From the NCBI GenBank assembly GCA_039881145.1, contig JAYKKI010000015.1:26551001-26615000 (forward strand): a stretch of 64,000 nucleotides of DNA, read 5' to 3'. The notes under the pieces were generated by a model. It did not search any database and had not been told where the DNA came from. It saw only the letters and a program-made list of their open reading frames with translations. This document shows, in pieces, positions 25,601 to 40,308 of the stretch. A program made the translations under genes and the position numbers. Source of the DNA: Druceiella hillmani. Taxonomy: Eukaryota > Arthropoda > Insecta > Lepidoptera > Hepialidae. Every line of letters starts with the position of its first letter. Position 1 is the stretch's first letter.

Positions 25601-28600
25601 ATAACAATTAAAAGGCCCATTAATTATCAAAGCCAAATAATATTGATACAGATAATCTCTCAAGGTTTTACATTTTCGCTCATATGTAATTCTCGTTTTA
25701 ATCCTTCGTCATAGTTTCGAAATCTAACGTCACTAAATTACACTACCTACAAAACTGTTCGGAGTTTGTTTTCAATTATGGTTATCACTCCTTATGATAT
25801 GTCTCACTCTCACTGATTATATGAAACAGTATATCTGGCTGAATATATCACCACAGATATTAAAGTATGAAACTGAACGATTTTTTCAACATTTTGTTAT
25901 TCGTGAGATTTGTTGTATACACAATCTTAAAAATATTTCATGCAGGACTACCCTACCTTCCAGTGAATATTTGTTATAGCGTTTTTACAATGTTCTGTCT
26001 CTGCCGACTTCTTGGTTTATTCAGTCATTGCCTTGCAAGTTTCCAAGGTTAGACATCAATTATGACAGCGATTGTATAGTAGTTTCTTTGGCAATAAACA
26101 ATATTTTAAACATAAGAATCGCCCTGTTCAAATACATCTTGAGAATGATACAAGATACTTGAGGATCCCACTATTATAATATGATGGATACAATGTAATT
26201 TCTCCCTAGAAAACTTAAGAGCAATGCGGGATCAGTCAATTAATTTTTGTTGTCAAAATAGTGCTTCAGTTGAAGTTTTTCGGCTCATTAATATGCTATA
26301 TATCTTCACATGGATATTAATTCAATTTTTTTTCTAGGTTATTTAACTTTATAAAAGCAGATATTCATCTACTAACTGATTCGCGTGTTTCAAACTATAT
26401 ATTTACAAATGTAGTAATTGGCGTGGCTTTGTTCAAAGTATAAAATGAATCGCATTTCTTCATTATTCTACACAAGTTGTAATATATAACAATTATTTAT
26501 AATAACTTTTAGGGAACAAATTAAAAATACGTTTTATTTCTAGTTTAAGACTTTTTTATTGGGTCCGCCTCAGAAAATTTCAAAGACAAGATAAATAGGG
26601 GCCAGAACCTAAAGTAAATATAAAAAACACAAGTATAATAATATTCTATATTATAATATTCTCTATAAATTGATAAAATTGTTATAATTTATTTTAGCTT
26701 TAATAGCATACATACATTCACAAAATGTAATAAAAACTTCGTCAAAGAAGTTTTCAATTCTATTATAAATCTAATTCAATTAACGTTACATTCTAATATA
26801 TTATTCTTTATTTGTTTATGTCATGTTTATGTAATTATTTCATTTAAATATATATTATACCAAAGATTTTATCCCTACGTCAAAATATTGGATAGATATG
26901 CGTTGCTCACTATATTCACATTTAAAATTGAACAATCGAACCGTTCTTAGAAAGGTTTATAGCAATCAAACTATTCGTACAATTTTATAAAAAAATTAAT
27001 AGATAATTTGATTGAATAGATCGGAAAAATTGAATGAGTCATTTAACAGAGAGTGAGTTCATTTGAAAGATCTGTGTCACTATTTTAAATATAAATCTCT
27101 ACCATTAATATTGATTATCATCTACACGGTTTGCGTTGTTTGCATGCTCCAGTGGATATTTAGTAGAAAGTTTATAAAACTCTTTTTAGTATAGAAAAGT
27201 AAAAAAAAATGTTCTCATAGCGAGTTAATGAATATTGTTTTGATATGAAAACTTTTCATATATCGGCATGTCTACAATTAAGTCCAAATATTATTTAAAA
27301 AAAAATTATTTGACGTGATTTTTATATCAAATAACAGAACAAAAATTACTTAACTAAAACGTAACTCATAATCCCTACAGTTATGTAAAGATCACCGCTC
27401 CAAGCACTCAAATGTAGCAATTGTTCTATTGAATTTATTGTGTTTATAAAACTAGTTTTTAAACGTTGTGTTTTGAATTTATAAATCGATAAGACTGAAG
27501 ATAGGAATTAATATTTTCGCTCCTAATTTTCTGCAGTCAAAACAATGAAGTTGGAATTATATAAATTGTCACTTAATTACAAATTAATTCTTACTACTTG
27601 GGCTAAATAGACCCCGCATGATAGAAAAATGTGACAATCAAATTAGTTCAAAAATATATTTCTTCAAAAACAAAAATTTATTGTAATAAAGACGCTAATA
27701 GTTAATAACTCGAGAAGTAATATTCAGGATCGCGTTAAAATAGAAAACTGTCCTGAAACAGACGGTCTCCTGTAATATTTATATAATCGTCAGGCAAACT
27801 TATACCTCAATATGTGAATATAAATGATTTATTTCATTACTTTGATGATAGTTATTTGTAGAGTGAATTTCAAAAATAATAAAAACTCCTTGATCTTATT
27901 TATGTAAATTTAGTTAACCATATTGCTTAGAATATATTTCTACTATTGATAAAATTAATCGGTAAATTCTGGTTTAAACATTATTAATTTCATTAGTTTT
28001 GTTATCTATTAAATACTTTCCGATTCTAATTATTTCGCTCTATGAAAAAAGTTGACGAAATTAAAACTCGTTAATTAGAAACAGGTTTTTGCAAGAATCA
28101 CTTAGTGATAAGAAATAGCTATAAGCCTGGTTGGCATATTCCTGTTGATTTCTTAATTAACTTTTTGCGAAGAAAGGTGGTTCGCTGTCATAATTAATCA
28201 TACACGCTAGTTTTGTTGGATTACGAAGAACTATTGAATACCTTAATTTTAAATGTGGTAACGTCTTCTTTGTTATCTTTACTTGAAAAGAAAACACTAG
28301 AAAAGGATAATAAATAACAAGAAAAACTGTATCAGAAAGTAGTTTGAAAAAATTAAATTAGAGAGTTTGACCGTATATAATGTTATTATAAGTGGTTAAT
28401 CGTAGAATATGTTTATTGAGAACACGGAATGTTTCATTAGGATCTAACTGGTTCAAGTTAGAGCAATATTAATTATATTTAGAAGTTTGGTGTTAAAGAA
28501 GACCGAGTTTAGAATATAAAAACTATTGGCAATCAGCAACTTTTAAAGAATTGTTTTTTTTATGTTCTTTACTTAAGTATGAAATTTTTATTTGTATAGC

Positions 28601-30520
28601 GCTTCAGTTCAACCCGGCAAAAGTTAATAAAATTGTTAATTACACAAAGCTAACTAAAAGCTAAAACACATTTGTGAAGTAACTAAAGATTCAAACTTTC
28701 AAATTTTATGAAATAATAAAAAAATCATTTTTATTTTAGATATCTGGATACTAAAAACTATTAAGAAAGAGTGTTTGGAATAATTTACAATTATATGGGG
28801 CAGTCAATTAAAACAAATTTTGCTAATGACTGTTAGAAAATAAATATTTCCATTAACCATTGTCGTTTAACCTGTATAAGAAATCGTTAAAATACATATT
28901 CATTGTCAGTATACCAAGGTAACTTCCGGCAACGACTGCAACAAGGGGGCTTATAGATATAACTTACCTTTGTAGGCGTCTTAGACCGCGTGCATTTTTT
29001 CTTTATGGAACATTAGTCATTGTACTTGTTATGGCCACATATACTCTTGGTTCTAGCTACAAAATTTAAAATCGTCCTTTAAATGCAAAAATTGTTACAA
29101 AAAAATCGAGCACTTATCAGTAAAATTGAAAATTCAACCGTGCACGAATATAAAATAACAGTTTAGATTAAAGTGTGTATCACAAAATAAAGTGTAGTTG
29201 TATGAATGTCTCTAAGCCTACTTTACAACATTACATTGCATTATTTAAGCCGTATCGATACAAGTGCAGTCTTCATATGCGCTTATGCATCATTCGTCAC
29301 TGTCGCTATGTACTGTTCACAATCTGGCAACCAGAAGGACTTTGTTTCGAGACCACCGAATCGATGCCGTTCTTTTTTTTATCACAATTTTTTTTTATAC
29401 TAAATAACTAATTCGCTAATTAAATGAGAACAGATACACACTTTGGTTTTAGGCGCGTGACATAATTTATCCGTTAATACAAATGGAATATTTACTATGA
29501 AGTTAGTGACTATGCAAAACAAGAACAACGGCGTGTGTGCTAATGGGATACTCCGAATATCATAAAAGTTAATAAAAGTAAAAAAGAAAATATGGTATAC
29601 GTGAATTAGCGATTATAGATTTAAGACAAACCCTAAGAGTGGCTGATATACTTAATATGCGACTAATAAAGGAATAAGAACAGTACGCGAGTGAATACAA
29701 AATATATGTAAAATCATAATGAATTTAAAAATACAGTTAAACAGAGTGCTGTAACTGACACCCACATAAAGTTGTATAAATAAATTCTCCAAAAAGCACG
29801 TTACCCATAAAAAATATCTTCAGGACGTGGAAGCGTCCATTATATAATTGAAAATATTATAATAAAAAGTTTTTACAATGTCTTTCACGTTAAAAATACT
29901 AAACGCTAATCAGAAGGTGCATCTCAAGAAACTACGGAAAATTACGGAAAATTACTTAGTCTTAAATAAGTTATACGAGTACATATGAAGATAAATCAAT
30001 AAATGACTTAAAAATAAGTTCATCTGGCCCTTCAGTCAATAGTGACATTAAAAATACCCAGTCACCTAACAATACAATGTGTTAACAAGAAGATAAAGGA
30101 AAAGAAATTAAAGACATGAAAAACTAGCCAAAATACAAAAAGGAAAATTAAATCTAGAAAAAAAACTAATAACCATAAAATATTATTGCGTGCATCATCA
30201 ATAAAATTTACAAGAAAGTAATTTGCAAGTAACATGTTTATATTCAAGAAGAGACCATTATGTGAGCCAATAAATGATCACACAAATAAATTTTCGTCTT
30301 GAAACAATATCAATGTATTTTCAGATAGACTAGGGGTTGGATCAACGCAGTCAAATAGTTTGTGACAAATTATTGTATATCTGATACACCTTTTAAACAT
30401 ATAATAAACCTATGAAATGTAATAATAATACAAATATTATGTTATTAACAGGAAATAGATCAGATATTAAAAAGCTGATATAATAGAAATTGTTCAGTCC
30501 TTGTCTAATCTTAAAGGTTA
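22681..30520. other. Long AT-rich stretch without supported genes
   Basis: I see no exon or element that I can name. Points of note are: a broken stem pairing CCTCCC..ACTTCCTT with AAGGAAGT..GGGAGG (about 22729-22790); a 41-codon ATG ORF at 23692-23817; a direct repeat of AAGTCATATTATTTG at 23511-23542; and a small GC-richer patch at 24360-24673 with a 78-codon minus-strand frame of unknown nature. All are weak. Confidence 0.5.
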
Positions 30521-30600
30521 TTTTCCGCCTTTTCTTATTCAGCTGTTTCTTTGTGTGTTAAGATTTTTCCACCTTTTCTTATCAGCTGTTTCTTTGTGTG
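30521..30600. repeat. 37-bp direct duplication, 43-bp period
   Basis: TTTTCCGCCTTTTCTTATTC at 30521 is followed by AGCTGTTTCTTTGTGTG. The same string with one substitution and a one-base gap recurs at 30564-30600, six bases after the first copy ends. Confidence 0.85.
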
Positions 30601-33600
30601 AACGAAATAAGATAAATTATATATTATTCAATACATAATATATCAGAATTTTATTTATAATTTAACATGCCCTCATAATGGCGTATTTAATTTTAAATTT
30701 AATTATTCTGAATTAAACAAATCTACTTTTGACCGTGGATTGTTTATATCTGTATAAAAATGTTAAAAATGTGATATTTACAGTGATAGCCTACAATTAA
30801 TTCCGTTATAAACAATGTTACACAGCACTATGTTAACGATACCATATTTGTTTAGTAATACAATTAATATTGTGATTAATAATTTAATATTATACGGTAA
30901 CGTTAATAATTCACACTAATGAATAAGGCCGGATAATTAAAAAAGAATTTGAATTCAATATAATTGATCATTTGAACAATCATTTGAACTTAAAAATGAT
31001 ATATTCCAAACTCGCAGTCATGACTAACATTAAGCCAACTTTCACGACTGGACTACAACTGGCATACATAAAAGCAGGAATAATTTACCTGATTTTTATG
31101 ATAAGTATGGAAGACATGTTTGTTTTATGGAGTATTTTAAAGACAACTCAAAGCTTTGTAAAAAAATATGTAAAATGGCCAAATCTACACAAATTGCGTG
31201 AAAGACAAACATTCAGAAATAAAATAAAATCTGTCTAGAATATTATAAGAAGTGAAACGGGAAAATTGAATCACGAGATAATAATTTTTCATTAGGAATC
31301 AATAACATTATCATTTCATACTCAGAAGTACCTTATGCCGTATTAAGTTATTATGAGAAAAGTTTCACCAATATACCCATTATCATTACGAACGCCTTAA
31401 ACTCAACGCCAAATGCTGAGAGATAATATAACACTAACTAACCACGATTTGCATTTTAAATTCACCCACGTTAATCTTCCTAATCTTAAACATTTAATTT
31501 ACTTAATTTAAATTTAGGGAACAACATTAAAAACATTCGAAATTTATTAGCACCTTTAAAACATACATTTTAATTTGAAGCCGATAAAATTACAGTGTGA
31601 AAAATATGCAGCGTGCATGATGTCTTATAAACACTTTTTTCACTAAAGAATGCGTAAAAATCTGTCAACTGGTCCACGGTAAAATCATTTTTCCATAGTT
31701 TCCAATCAATTTACTTGTTGACCTACATAAAATAAACCTTCCTCTGAACTAATGCATGTCTACCGTTAGTATAGAGGTTTCTCAACAAATAATCAACTTA
31801 CACAATTGACTGCTTGTTTTAATTTTTTTTTCTTTTAATTTTAAATTTCCCAAAAATAATATCAGCTTTTAGAAAATTGAGAAACAAGAATTTCATCCCT
31901 TTAATATCAAAACAGGAAAGTTTGTATATTTGTGAATAAATAGCTCTAAACGAATGGAGTTTGTAATTGAAACAAAGGTCAAGTCACTTTTTAAACTAAG
32001 AATAGCATGTTTGCTATAGTATGAAGTTAGCCTTTTCTCATTAGCGGTACTGCAACATGTCAATAAATACCGCAACGTACGTGTTAACTCTACTACTCAC
32101 GTGTCTTATGAACTTTAAACCTGTAGGCTCCTGCTGAACACAGCAAATCGTTTAACATTATAAGAATACATTTTGGTAATTTTACGGAATTAATGACAAA
32201 TCTGCGCGAAACATGTAACTCTTTTTAAGTATTCCATGATAATAACCAAAAAAAATCTGCCTCTTATTATGGAGAACACGATTCCAAAGTTGAGAAGATT
32301 TAACTTAAAATAATTTGATTGCATTAGTTTTGAACTGCGCGCCCCATCAAATTAATGTTTTATTGAAAGACAGTAATATTGGACGTCCTACGATTAAACG
32401 AGCATATATGAAGAGTTGTAAGTCAGTGACGAAATCATACGGAATTCGTTAGAACTCTTTGATATCGAATTATTATTGCTATTTACTCGGGCTCAGGTGA
32501 AGGAGGTGTGATGATATATTGAGCGAATAACAACTGATTCTTACAAGAACAGCATTGAAAAAATAATTATTTGCCGTCCACTTGCCTCAACTCGTCTACC
32601 TGTAAATGAAATAAGGGAATATACATATATTAATATTCAAGTATATATTATATATCACATATATATTATATGTGTTAATTTGTCGCCTAACATTCGAGAA
32701 AATTTTAAAAAATCAAGTCCCTGAACAACGTAAGGAAGCTTTACATCTTAAAAAACTTGGGTTGACAAAATATGACTGTTTCTTCAATCTGTTTCTTCGA
32801 TAATTGAAATTCGTGTTCCTTAGAGTATAACAATTTTATTTTTCAATCAAAGTCATCGGAGAAATGTATTTATCCGACAATTATTAAAGGCAAATATTTC
32901 TACGAAGAGTATTTACAGATTCGGGAATCGAAATTTATTGCCAGAGGCAGCGTAATTATCTTTTCATAACGATGTTTATTGCTGGCCTCCTTGCCCACCG
33001 TTCGCAACCCAATATTCTCAAAATCTTTATAAGAAGTTGCCAAGGAAACTCAATAGAAGTTTGTTTGATAATTAAAATACTTCATTTCCCTTTACCTGTA
33101 CGTGAATTTTGAAGTTAAGTAATATAAATTTACATAACAATTTGAAATATTGATTAGAACTCTTAATTTCCATTACCTTCATTTTAATTAACTTAATGAC
33201 CGATAGGTTTATTATCAACGCATAAGTAATTAGAATAACTATATTGAAACTAAGGAGTACAAATTATTATTTATATTTGTACACAGCTATAAATCTTGAA
33301 AAAATATGAAGTAGTTTTTCGACTACTATAAATTTTTAAATTGCTTGATATGTTATTAATTTTAAGGTGGCATTCTTTGAATTACTTTCATGGTAATCGA
33401 ATATTAAAGTAAACTAATAATTATACATAATTCTATTTACCAATACATTCTTTAAGGTGGAATTTTGTTTCATTCCATTAAACTATCAATATTAGTTATT
33501 ACCATAATGGATCAATTATAGTTTTACAATAAATATTTCTAAGTCGATTCTCATAGTAACCTAACTTTTTTGTGTAGGGATACAGGTGTCTTTAAAAAGA

Positions 33601-34119
33601 GTATGCAGAAATATTAATTTAAAAATCATTTTAACGGCGCTAGTCGAAATCAATCTTTACGATCGTGCCTAAAATCGATTTAAGTTAATATTTAGACTTT
33701 TACATGTGATCTGATATTTATTGGTATTTTAATTACTGAATTAACCTTCAAAGCAGTAGTAGAACTCGAACTACGGGGATTCCGAACACACCTATGCGTA
33801 ATAATAACAGTATGTGTTTCTATTATCTCGATGTTATTTATAAATATTAATATTAAATTCCACTATGTACACTTTGTAAGTACACTTTCCAGCATATCTT
33901 TAACAAACTTAAAAACATCTTGAATTTTTCGAAACAGTAATATTAAATTAACATCTAGTAACGGTAAAAACGTTTTCATATTTTGAATATCAATTTTTGA
34001 GTTTTCAGGTCAAGTATTTTTTATATATTTTCAACAATATCATATATAAAAATATCATGTCATGTCTCAAAAATTCATGTCATATCTCAAAAATTCAATG
34101 TGAAAACTTTTTTATAATT
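30601..34119. other. AT-rich non-coding stretch
   Basis: An 88-codon frame at 30972-31238 starts with a non-ATG codon and has no family signature. The overlapping frame at about 31083-31205 reads more protein-like (NLPDFYDKYGRHVCFMEYF) and could be a shred of a transposon protein, but I cannot assign it. A 20-bp tandem duplication (CATGTCATRTCTCAAAAATT) lies at 34056-34095. Confidence 0.45.
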
Positions 34120-34345
34120 TTGTAGCTCACCTTTCAATAGAGATCCGCACGATACACGCCATTAGAAAAATGTGAAAATTTAAATTGACCCTAATCATAT
34201 TTTCTTTTTAACTATTAAGATATATGAGTTATAACTGTGTCAACTTTCAAGTGACGACCGTTTTTGAGAAAAAATACTGTGAGGGACGGACGGACACTTG
34301 AGTGATGTTGTTTTTTTCCTTTGAAGTACAGAACTCTAAAAATTC
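34120..34345 (-). mobile_element. Lepidopteran dispersed repeat, diverged copy
   Basis: On the minus strand the segment starts with TTTTTAGAGTTCTGTACTTC, then AAAGGAAAAAA, CACTCAAGTGTCCGTCCGTCC and CTCACAGTATTTTTTCTCAA. This follows the order of the common moth repeat (GGGTTCCGTAC..AAAGGAAAAAAC..ATCACT..GTCCGTCCGTC..CTCGAAAAC), here recalled and not searched. It is the clearest copy of this family in the window. The inner boundary is approximate. Confidence 0.65.
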
Positions 34346-37300
34346 TTCTTGCATTTTGCAAACATGATATTTCAATACTTCCACCAAAGCAAAACATCCA
34401 ATCAACTATAAAACGCCTTCATCGCAGAAATATTAGTTTCCTCTGGTTCCGAATATGTACGTATAATACTCGGAAAGAATACTCGATTACTCGGATTGAC
34501 GATACTCTATATAATATCTGTCTTTATACGGGTCAACTATAATGCATTATAAAGCGTTTTTTTCGTTTCGAACTACTATAAGATTCTCTGTGCACTTGCA
34601 TGCATCTCTAACGTGTTTCGACTGAAATTCGGTGTAATTTCAGTAAAAGCGTGTGAAGAATAGAATAAGTTTAAGTGAAAACTATTTCCCATACCCTATG
34701 TTATATGTTTACGATTGGTTTAGTATTTATAATCGTTCCTTTGGTTGTCGCAGATACCTGGTGGTTTAAACTGTAGAATTTTTTAGCCAAAATTTGGAAT
34801 TTATGAAAATAATTTTATTATATATGTCAATTTACTGTAATTTCTAATACAGGTCGGAGGTGCTGTGAGATTCTAGGTCGTCTGATGTTACCACCGATGT
34901 AAGAAAACCGTTGAAAGTATCTATTCGGTTGCTCTTACCTGATAAAGATATTGGTCATCAGATCTATGAACGAATGTATGAAAGAATAAAAAAACGAATT
35001 AAAACTTTAATTTTTAAATAAGTTGGAATTTTTTTTAAATGTACTGAAAACTAATGGAATTTGTAATTAGACCGTAATTAAAGATATTTTTAGGGACCAC
35101 CGATTTAAAAAGCAGCAACGGAAACCATTTAAAATGTGGATATTTCATATGTGTTGTCTTATGGATTTTGTCACCTACTAGATAGAGATAACATAATGTT
35201 TATTTTTTTAATTGTGCATATTTCGAGATAAGCGTGATTTCCGAGAAAAAAATAACCACTTGATTCACATCTATGATACAAAGTAAAACGTTATCATAAC
35301 TTAACAGACGTATTAGATTTGAAATTCCATAATTTAGATCAAATAAAAACATTTTCATTAGTCAGTCCCTGACATAAATATGTCGAAAGCTTACCCCGAC
35401 CGTGGCTTGAAGACTCCACCAATAATAAAATTTGGCTCTACAGTGTGTAACATCTTCATAAAAATTTTAGTTAAAATTGAGAAAACGTACCATTGAACCA
35501 TAAATGTGCCTTCACCGCAAAATTTAATCCGAAAGCGGACAATGAATGCTTAAATTATTGATAGAATATATTAACGACTTTCTGGACATTTCTTAAGTTA
35601 TATGTGATTTAATAAGGGATAAAACTTTATTGGAAGGAACAATAATTCTCATTGTCAAGCGGAATTATTATACTAGATTAGGTTAGGTTTAACTTGTTTT
35701 AGTTTAAACCTTTCGAGTAAAAAATCGTTTTTGATTGGGAAACGTATTCACTTCCTTCGACTTCTCGACAAATACTTGCTAAAATTGAAGCAGATATTAT
35801 CCACATTTTTAAAATATTTTCTGTAAACTATACCTAATTTGCTGTTTCCTGTGATCCAAAACAGTTATAAAATGTATTAAATTTAAGTCAAGTATTTCGA
35901 CTACGTTGAGAAAAAACTACTTTAGTTATATACTTAGTCTATGTTTAATATTTTCAAGTTTGGTAATAATTTGAAAACATTTTTATTAATTGTGTATATA
36001 TTTAAATATATAATGTTAATAAATAATACATTTATTTCTATTTAGATGAAAAGTGCACTGAAAAGTTTGTCTTTTTATTTCCCCTTCTGCGTTGTCGTAG
36101 GAAGTTTAATGATAAGATATTTTTCAAAAATGGATATAAATATACAAACATATGTCTACCTCGTTCGTTACAAGTAAATAGATTACCGAACTGTCATCTA
36201 ATTTGATACTTACACGAATCAGTTGATAGAGGAAACAGGACCGTATATTCTTATGTTATTGTAAATATTGCCAATGCTTTTACTAATCAAAATTTTAGCA
36301 ATCAAAAGCGATATTAAAAATGAATTTTGCAGCCGTACGTACTTTCTTGAAATGCTCAAACCCAGTGTAGTATCGCAGTTAATTTTATTGTATTATTGTC
36401 AGGTATATTAAATAATAATCATTGTAGCTCAGTACCGTGTAACACCCAACGGTAAATCCCCTCAGTAAAACTATTACTATTTACTTGCGCTTTGTGACAG
36501 GTCGGATTCTTTCTAAGAATACAATTTCTATCGTGTTATTTTGCTTATAAAGTACTATTAAAATCACAAGAAAATGTTAAAAGGGAAAAATTATACATTA
36601 TTTGTATAATATTATTTGTTGATATACACTATTGAAATTCCATAATCCGAAAAATAAAAACACCTAGAGGTAAGAAGAAAATCCTGCATTTTTTCCAAGT
36701 AAGATTAGTGGTTTGGCCGCTTAATCTTACATGAACTCAACACACACAGATATTTCTTTATTATCGTATATTTTTAAACCCTATTTGTATATTCGATGTT
36801 CATTCATCAGCTTTCATCAGAACCGGAATTTCGATTCCTCGGAAGATTACAATATTTCTCCAGTTCCATTACCGTTCCAAATATTTACACATACCAACCA
36901 TATGTTTTTTTTACAGGGCAATAAAAATAAATGGAAAATACCGAGAGGCTGTACAAACTGACAAAATGTATCTCCAACCAATAATAACACAAGGAAGCAG
37001 AGAGAGCCTTAACGACCCCCGACACATGAACAATGGTCCCCAGTAGTACCGTTTATTTACCTTTATACGAACCACAACTGACGTAAATCCATAAAAAGAT
37101 TTCTCGTTGCCGAGTTAAGAAAAGTTAAATGAAACGCTAAAGCGCTAAATTAAATTTTATGTTTTGTTGTATTTGATCTTGTTACGATCCTTTATTACTT
37201 ATTTTGTATTTCACAATTTAAGCGACATTTTTTTAAATATATTTTTGTAATTATATCAGGCGAAGCAAATGTAACATTCTTGATGAATTCTTTTATATTA

Positions 37301-37524
37301 TGTCAGTAACAATTTCTAAAATACACGCATAATATTTTTAATGACACGAAACAGTTCGAATTGTGAGACATTCTGTATGTTTCCGAAGATCAAAATAAAA
37401 TCGTTTGTACAATAAACAATCAGAAATAAGCCACACAGTTAAAAGATTTTATTATATTTATTCCTCGAAGTTTTAGAAAACTAGCTTTAAAGTCACATTG
37501 ATTTTTAGACAGTGAATTTTTAAT
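34346..37524. other. AT-rich non-coding stretch
   Basis: No gene or element recognised. A 73-codon frame (34321-34542) and a 76-codon frame (36731-36961) are unremarkable. Confidence 0.55.
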
Positions 37525-37612
37525 GTCTCAAAAAATTTTACCAGTTTTACTGTACCTGTTTGTTCTCAAAAAAATTTTACTAGTTTTACTATACATGCTG
37601 TTTGTTCTCAAG
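37525..37612. repeat. ~39-42-bp tandem duplication
   Basis: CTCAAAAAATTTTACCAG starts at 37527 and recurs, with small changes, as CTCAAAAAAATTTTACTAG at 37565. The shared tail TGTTTGTTCTCAA leads into a third start at 37607. Confidence 0.8.
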
Positions 37613-37763
37613 TACAGCAGTATCGTTTGATGTACATCAGTGGCATTTAAGTCAAAATAAAACGACTCTCATGAGACTAACCAAAATGTTTGCCCGCTCC
37701 ACGAGTCCACTATAGAAACAAAAAGTAATATAAATACAAATAAGTTTGATCTGTTCGTTTACG

Positions 37764-37797
37764 ATTTTCGGCCTAATACATTTATTAGGCCGAAAAT
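37764..37797. repeat. Perfect hairpin, 15-bp arms, 4-nt loop
   Basis: ATTTTCGGCCTAATA (37764-37778) pairs exactly with TATTAGGCCGAAAAT (37783-37797) around CATT. The GGCC core makes the stem stronger than most AT-rich inverted repeats here. No nearby transcript is evident for it to terminate. Confidence 0.92.
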
Positions 37798-39938
37798 GGC
37801 AATTTCCAAACCACTATATTTACGCATAAAAATAATTATCAAATTACGTAAGTTTACAAAAACATTTTAAGCCACTTACAATTTCAGAATTCTGCGGGTC
37901 TTTAGTAATAGAAAATATTGGTATTTAATGTACTATATGTATAGTACCGTCCTAAAGGGTCGGCATAGAAACCTACATGACAATGCCGCTCACACTTCTG
38001 GTTGTCAGGGGCTTGAAACTTCTAAATGAGATAAGTTTCCAACTAAAATTTTAAATGAATTTTTTAATTTTTTGATTTACGTCGAAAATTGTATCCAAAT
38101 TTATTTAGTACAAAATATATTTTTATAACTTGATATATACCTTGGTATATATGTCTATATATTCATAGAGTATAGGAAATCCTTAAAGTAAACAACTTTG
38201 AAATAATTTTGTAAGATTGATACAAGGAATTAAAAAGTCTATTGTTACTAAACACCTTGTAAGTTTGTTAATACATGAAGTGAACTGAATTGGGTTGGTG
38301 TATAAAATTCAGAAAGAACAAAATTTAGGTCGAAATGAAACTTTATTTATTATTTTGCCAAACGTCACCAAAATCATTCCATTTTCAAAAAAAACGCCAT
38401 TTCTTATTAATTTCACAATAATATAGTATTATTTATTACATAAAAACCTATTTCTAGAAACGCGACAAATAAAGTTATAAACGTCAATATCTGTTTAGTC
38501 GTTTCCAAGATTATACCAAAAATACAGAAAAACGGAAAGAACGGGACAGACTAACGTGAGTTGGATTATTTTTCATGTTATTTGTAGTAACTAGTAACCA
38601 GTATCACCAAATTGAAGCGTTTGACACCTTATTTGTCAAATTTTAATTACCCCATATACTCGTATGACAAATGCCTTAAGAAACAATAATATCATTGCAT
38701 ATTTTCTTATTTATTTGTGCGTATAGCAATCGCATTTTGAAGTATAATTATTCAACTGAAATATAGCTTCTTTTGTGAGGCATTAAAAAGACCATGCAAA
38801 GTAAATAGGCTTATGAGAGTAGTAATTTCTTTGGGAAACTTAATGGTACAGTTTTTCATATATTATATTTTCATGTCTAATAATATAGATATTATGTTTA
38901 CATATCTACGAGAAACCCACGGTTTTCTAAATTGATACGCCATCTTACCAGCATAATGTTGCGTAAATTATTAACAACTTAAACCTTATTTAAATTCTAG
39001 CTTAGATTAATTTAACCGTGAAATATAAATGGCGCGTACAGCTAAGATCAACGTAGATCTTCTATAAATGGAAGCATTTATTTTTTTTTAATATATAGTC
39101 AAATTAATATTTTTTTTATTGTTAAGCTTGTCAAATATATTTGGAATTAATAAATCACTAACTAAGACAATAGCGCACTTCGGTAAACCTGATTGCACAT
39201 TCCACCTATGAAGGAGAAACCAGAGTTTCGTGAAATAATAGCTAAGACACTAAAATCAACATCGGTTTCATCTTTACGTGCCTCTGTTAAATATTCCAAT
39301 TGTGGGTTATTTTTAACTCATTTTGGTACTTTCAAATACTATAATAGAGTTGAAATAAATAAAAGTCATAATAAACTTATCGGCTGAGGCTTTTCAAATC
39401 TGTTGTTTACATGACGATATTTATTGCCAATAAAAAAACTATGGTTTAATGCCGACTTCAACGAAACTCGTCGTTTTCGTCTAGTCTCAGTTCTGAAATT
39501 GTTTGTGAAATAGCTGTGAGGTAATTATTAATTTTGTAAGATTTATAATTAAAATGATATATTTTGAATAAATATCCTACTTTTAGACGAAAGTTGAAAG
39601 TATAAAGGAAGTCATTTATACCATTAATTTGTCATTAACCTCGTCCGTTATTTTCGTATTTATACTATAATTATTCCTGTTGTCATAAATGTTTTAATAT
39701 TATGATATTTAAGAATAATTAATATTGTTGTACACTTATTGTTCACTTTGAAATATCTCAGTAGGTCATAAAAAATTTAAAGCTACATATTTCGTGAACT
39801 ATTAATACTGTGAAAAAAATAATAAATTATATTTTCGAGAAAGTTATATATCCTAAAATTACCTACATGGAAATAGACTCTTATACTTACGTTTTAAAAG
39901 TTATAGTGAATTAAAATTTACAAAAATAATTGTATTAA
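37798..39938. other. AT-rich non-coding stretch
   Basis: Nothing recognisable. A 64-codon frame at 39193-39387 includes an ATG (39210 region) followed by KEKPEFREIIAKTLKSTS-like text. No family or splice signals support it as an exon. Confidence 0.5.
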
Positions 39939-40308
39939 CAGATTCTTTAGTTTTATTCACATGATTGAAGAAATAAAAATAAATCAAAAAAAAATTAAAT
40001 GTATAATAAATCTAATAATCTTTGTTATTAATACTATTTTCAATCTGATATCTAAAAAAAATAAAAAATAATACAAGATTTTATCTCTCATTTTTCATAT
40101 CTTTAATAGTTAATTAAAGTCCACAATTATAATTTTATTATCAGATTCTTTAGTTTTATTCACATGGTTGAAGAAATAAAAATAAATCCAAAAAAATAAA
40201 ATATGTAATCAATCTAATAATCTTTGTTTTTAATACTATTTTCAATTTGTTATCTAAAAAAAAATAAAAAATAATACAAAATGTTATCTCTCATTTTTCA
40301 TATCTTTA
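39939..40308. repeat. 203-bp-period tandem duplication
   Basis: A 167-bp sequence starting CAGATTCTTTAGTTTTATTC occupies 39939-40105 and again 40142-40308. It ends CATTTTTCATATCTTTA in both copies. The copies have equal length and differ at about ten positions. The 36-bp spacer resembles the sequence just before copy 1, so the ancestral unit was about 203 bp. Confidence 0.9.

Noticed and set aside
28935..28995. Strong minus-strand splice donor (AAAGGTAAGTTA) followed by a CCCCCTTGTTGCAG acceptor-like site
   Set aside because: The implied intron would be about 32 nt, too short, and the upstream frame closes after a few codons.
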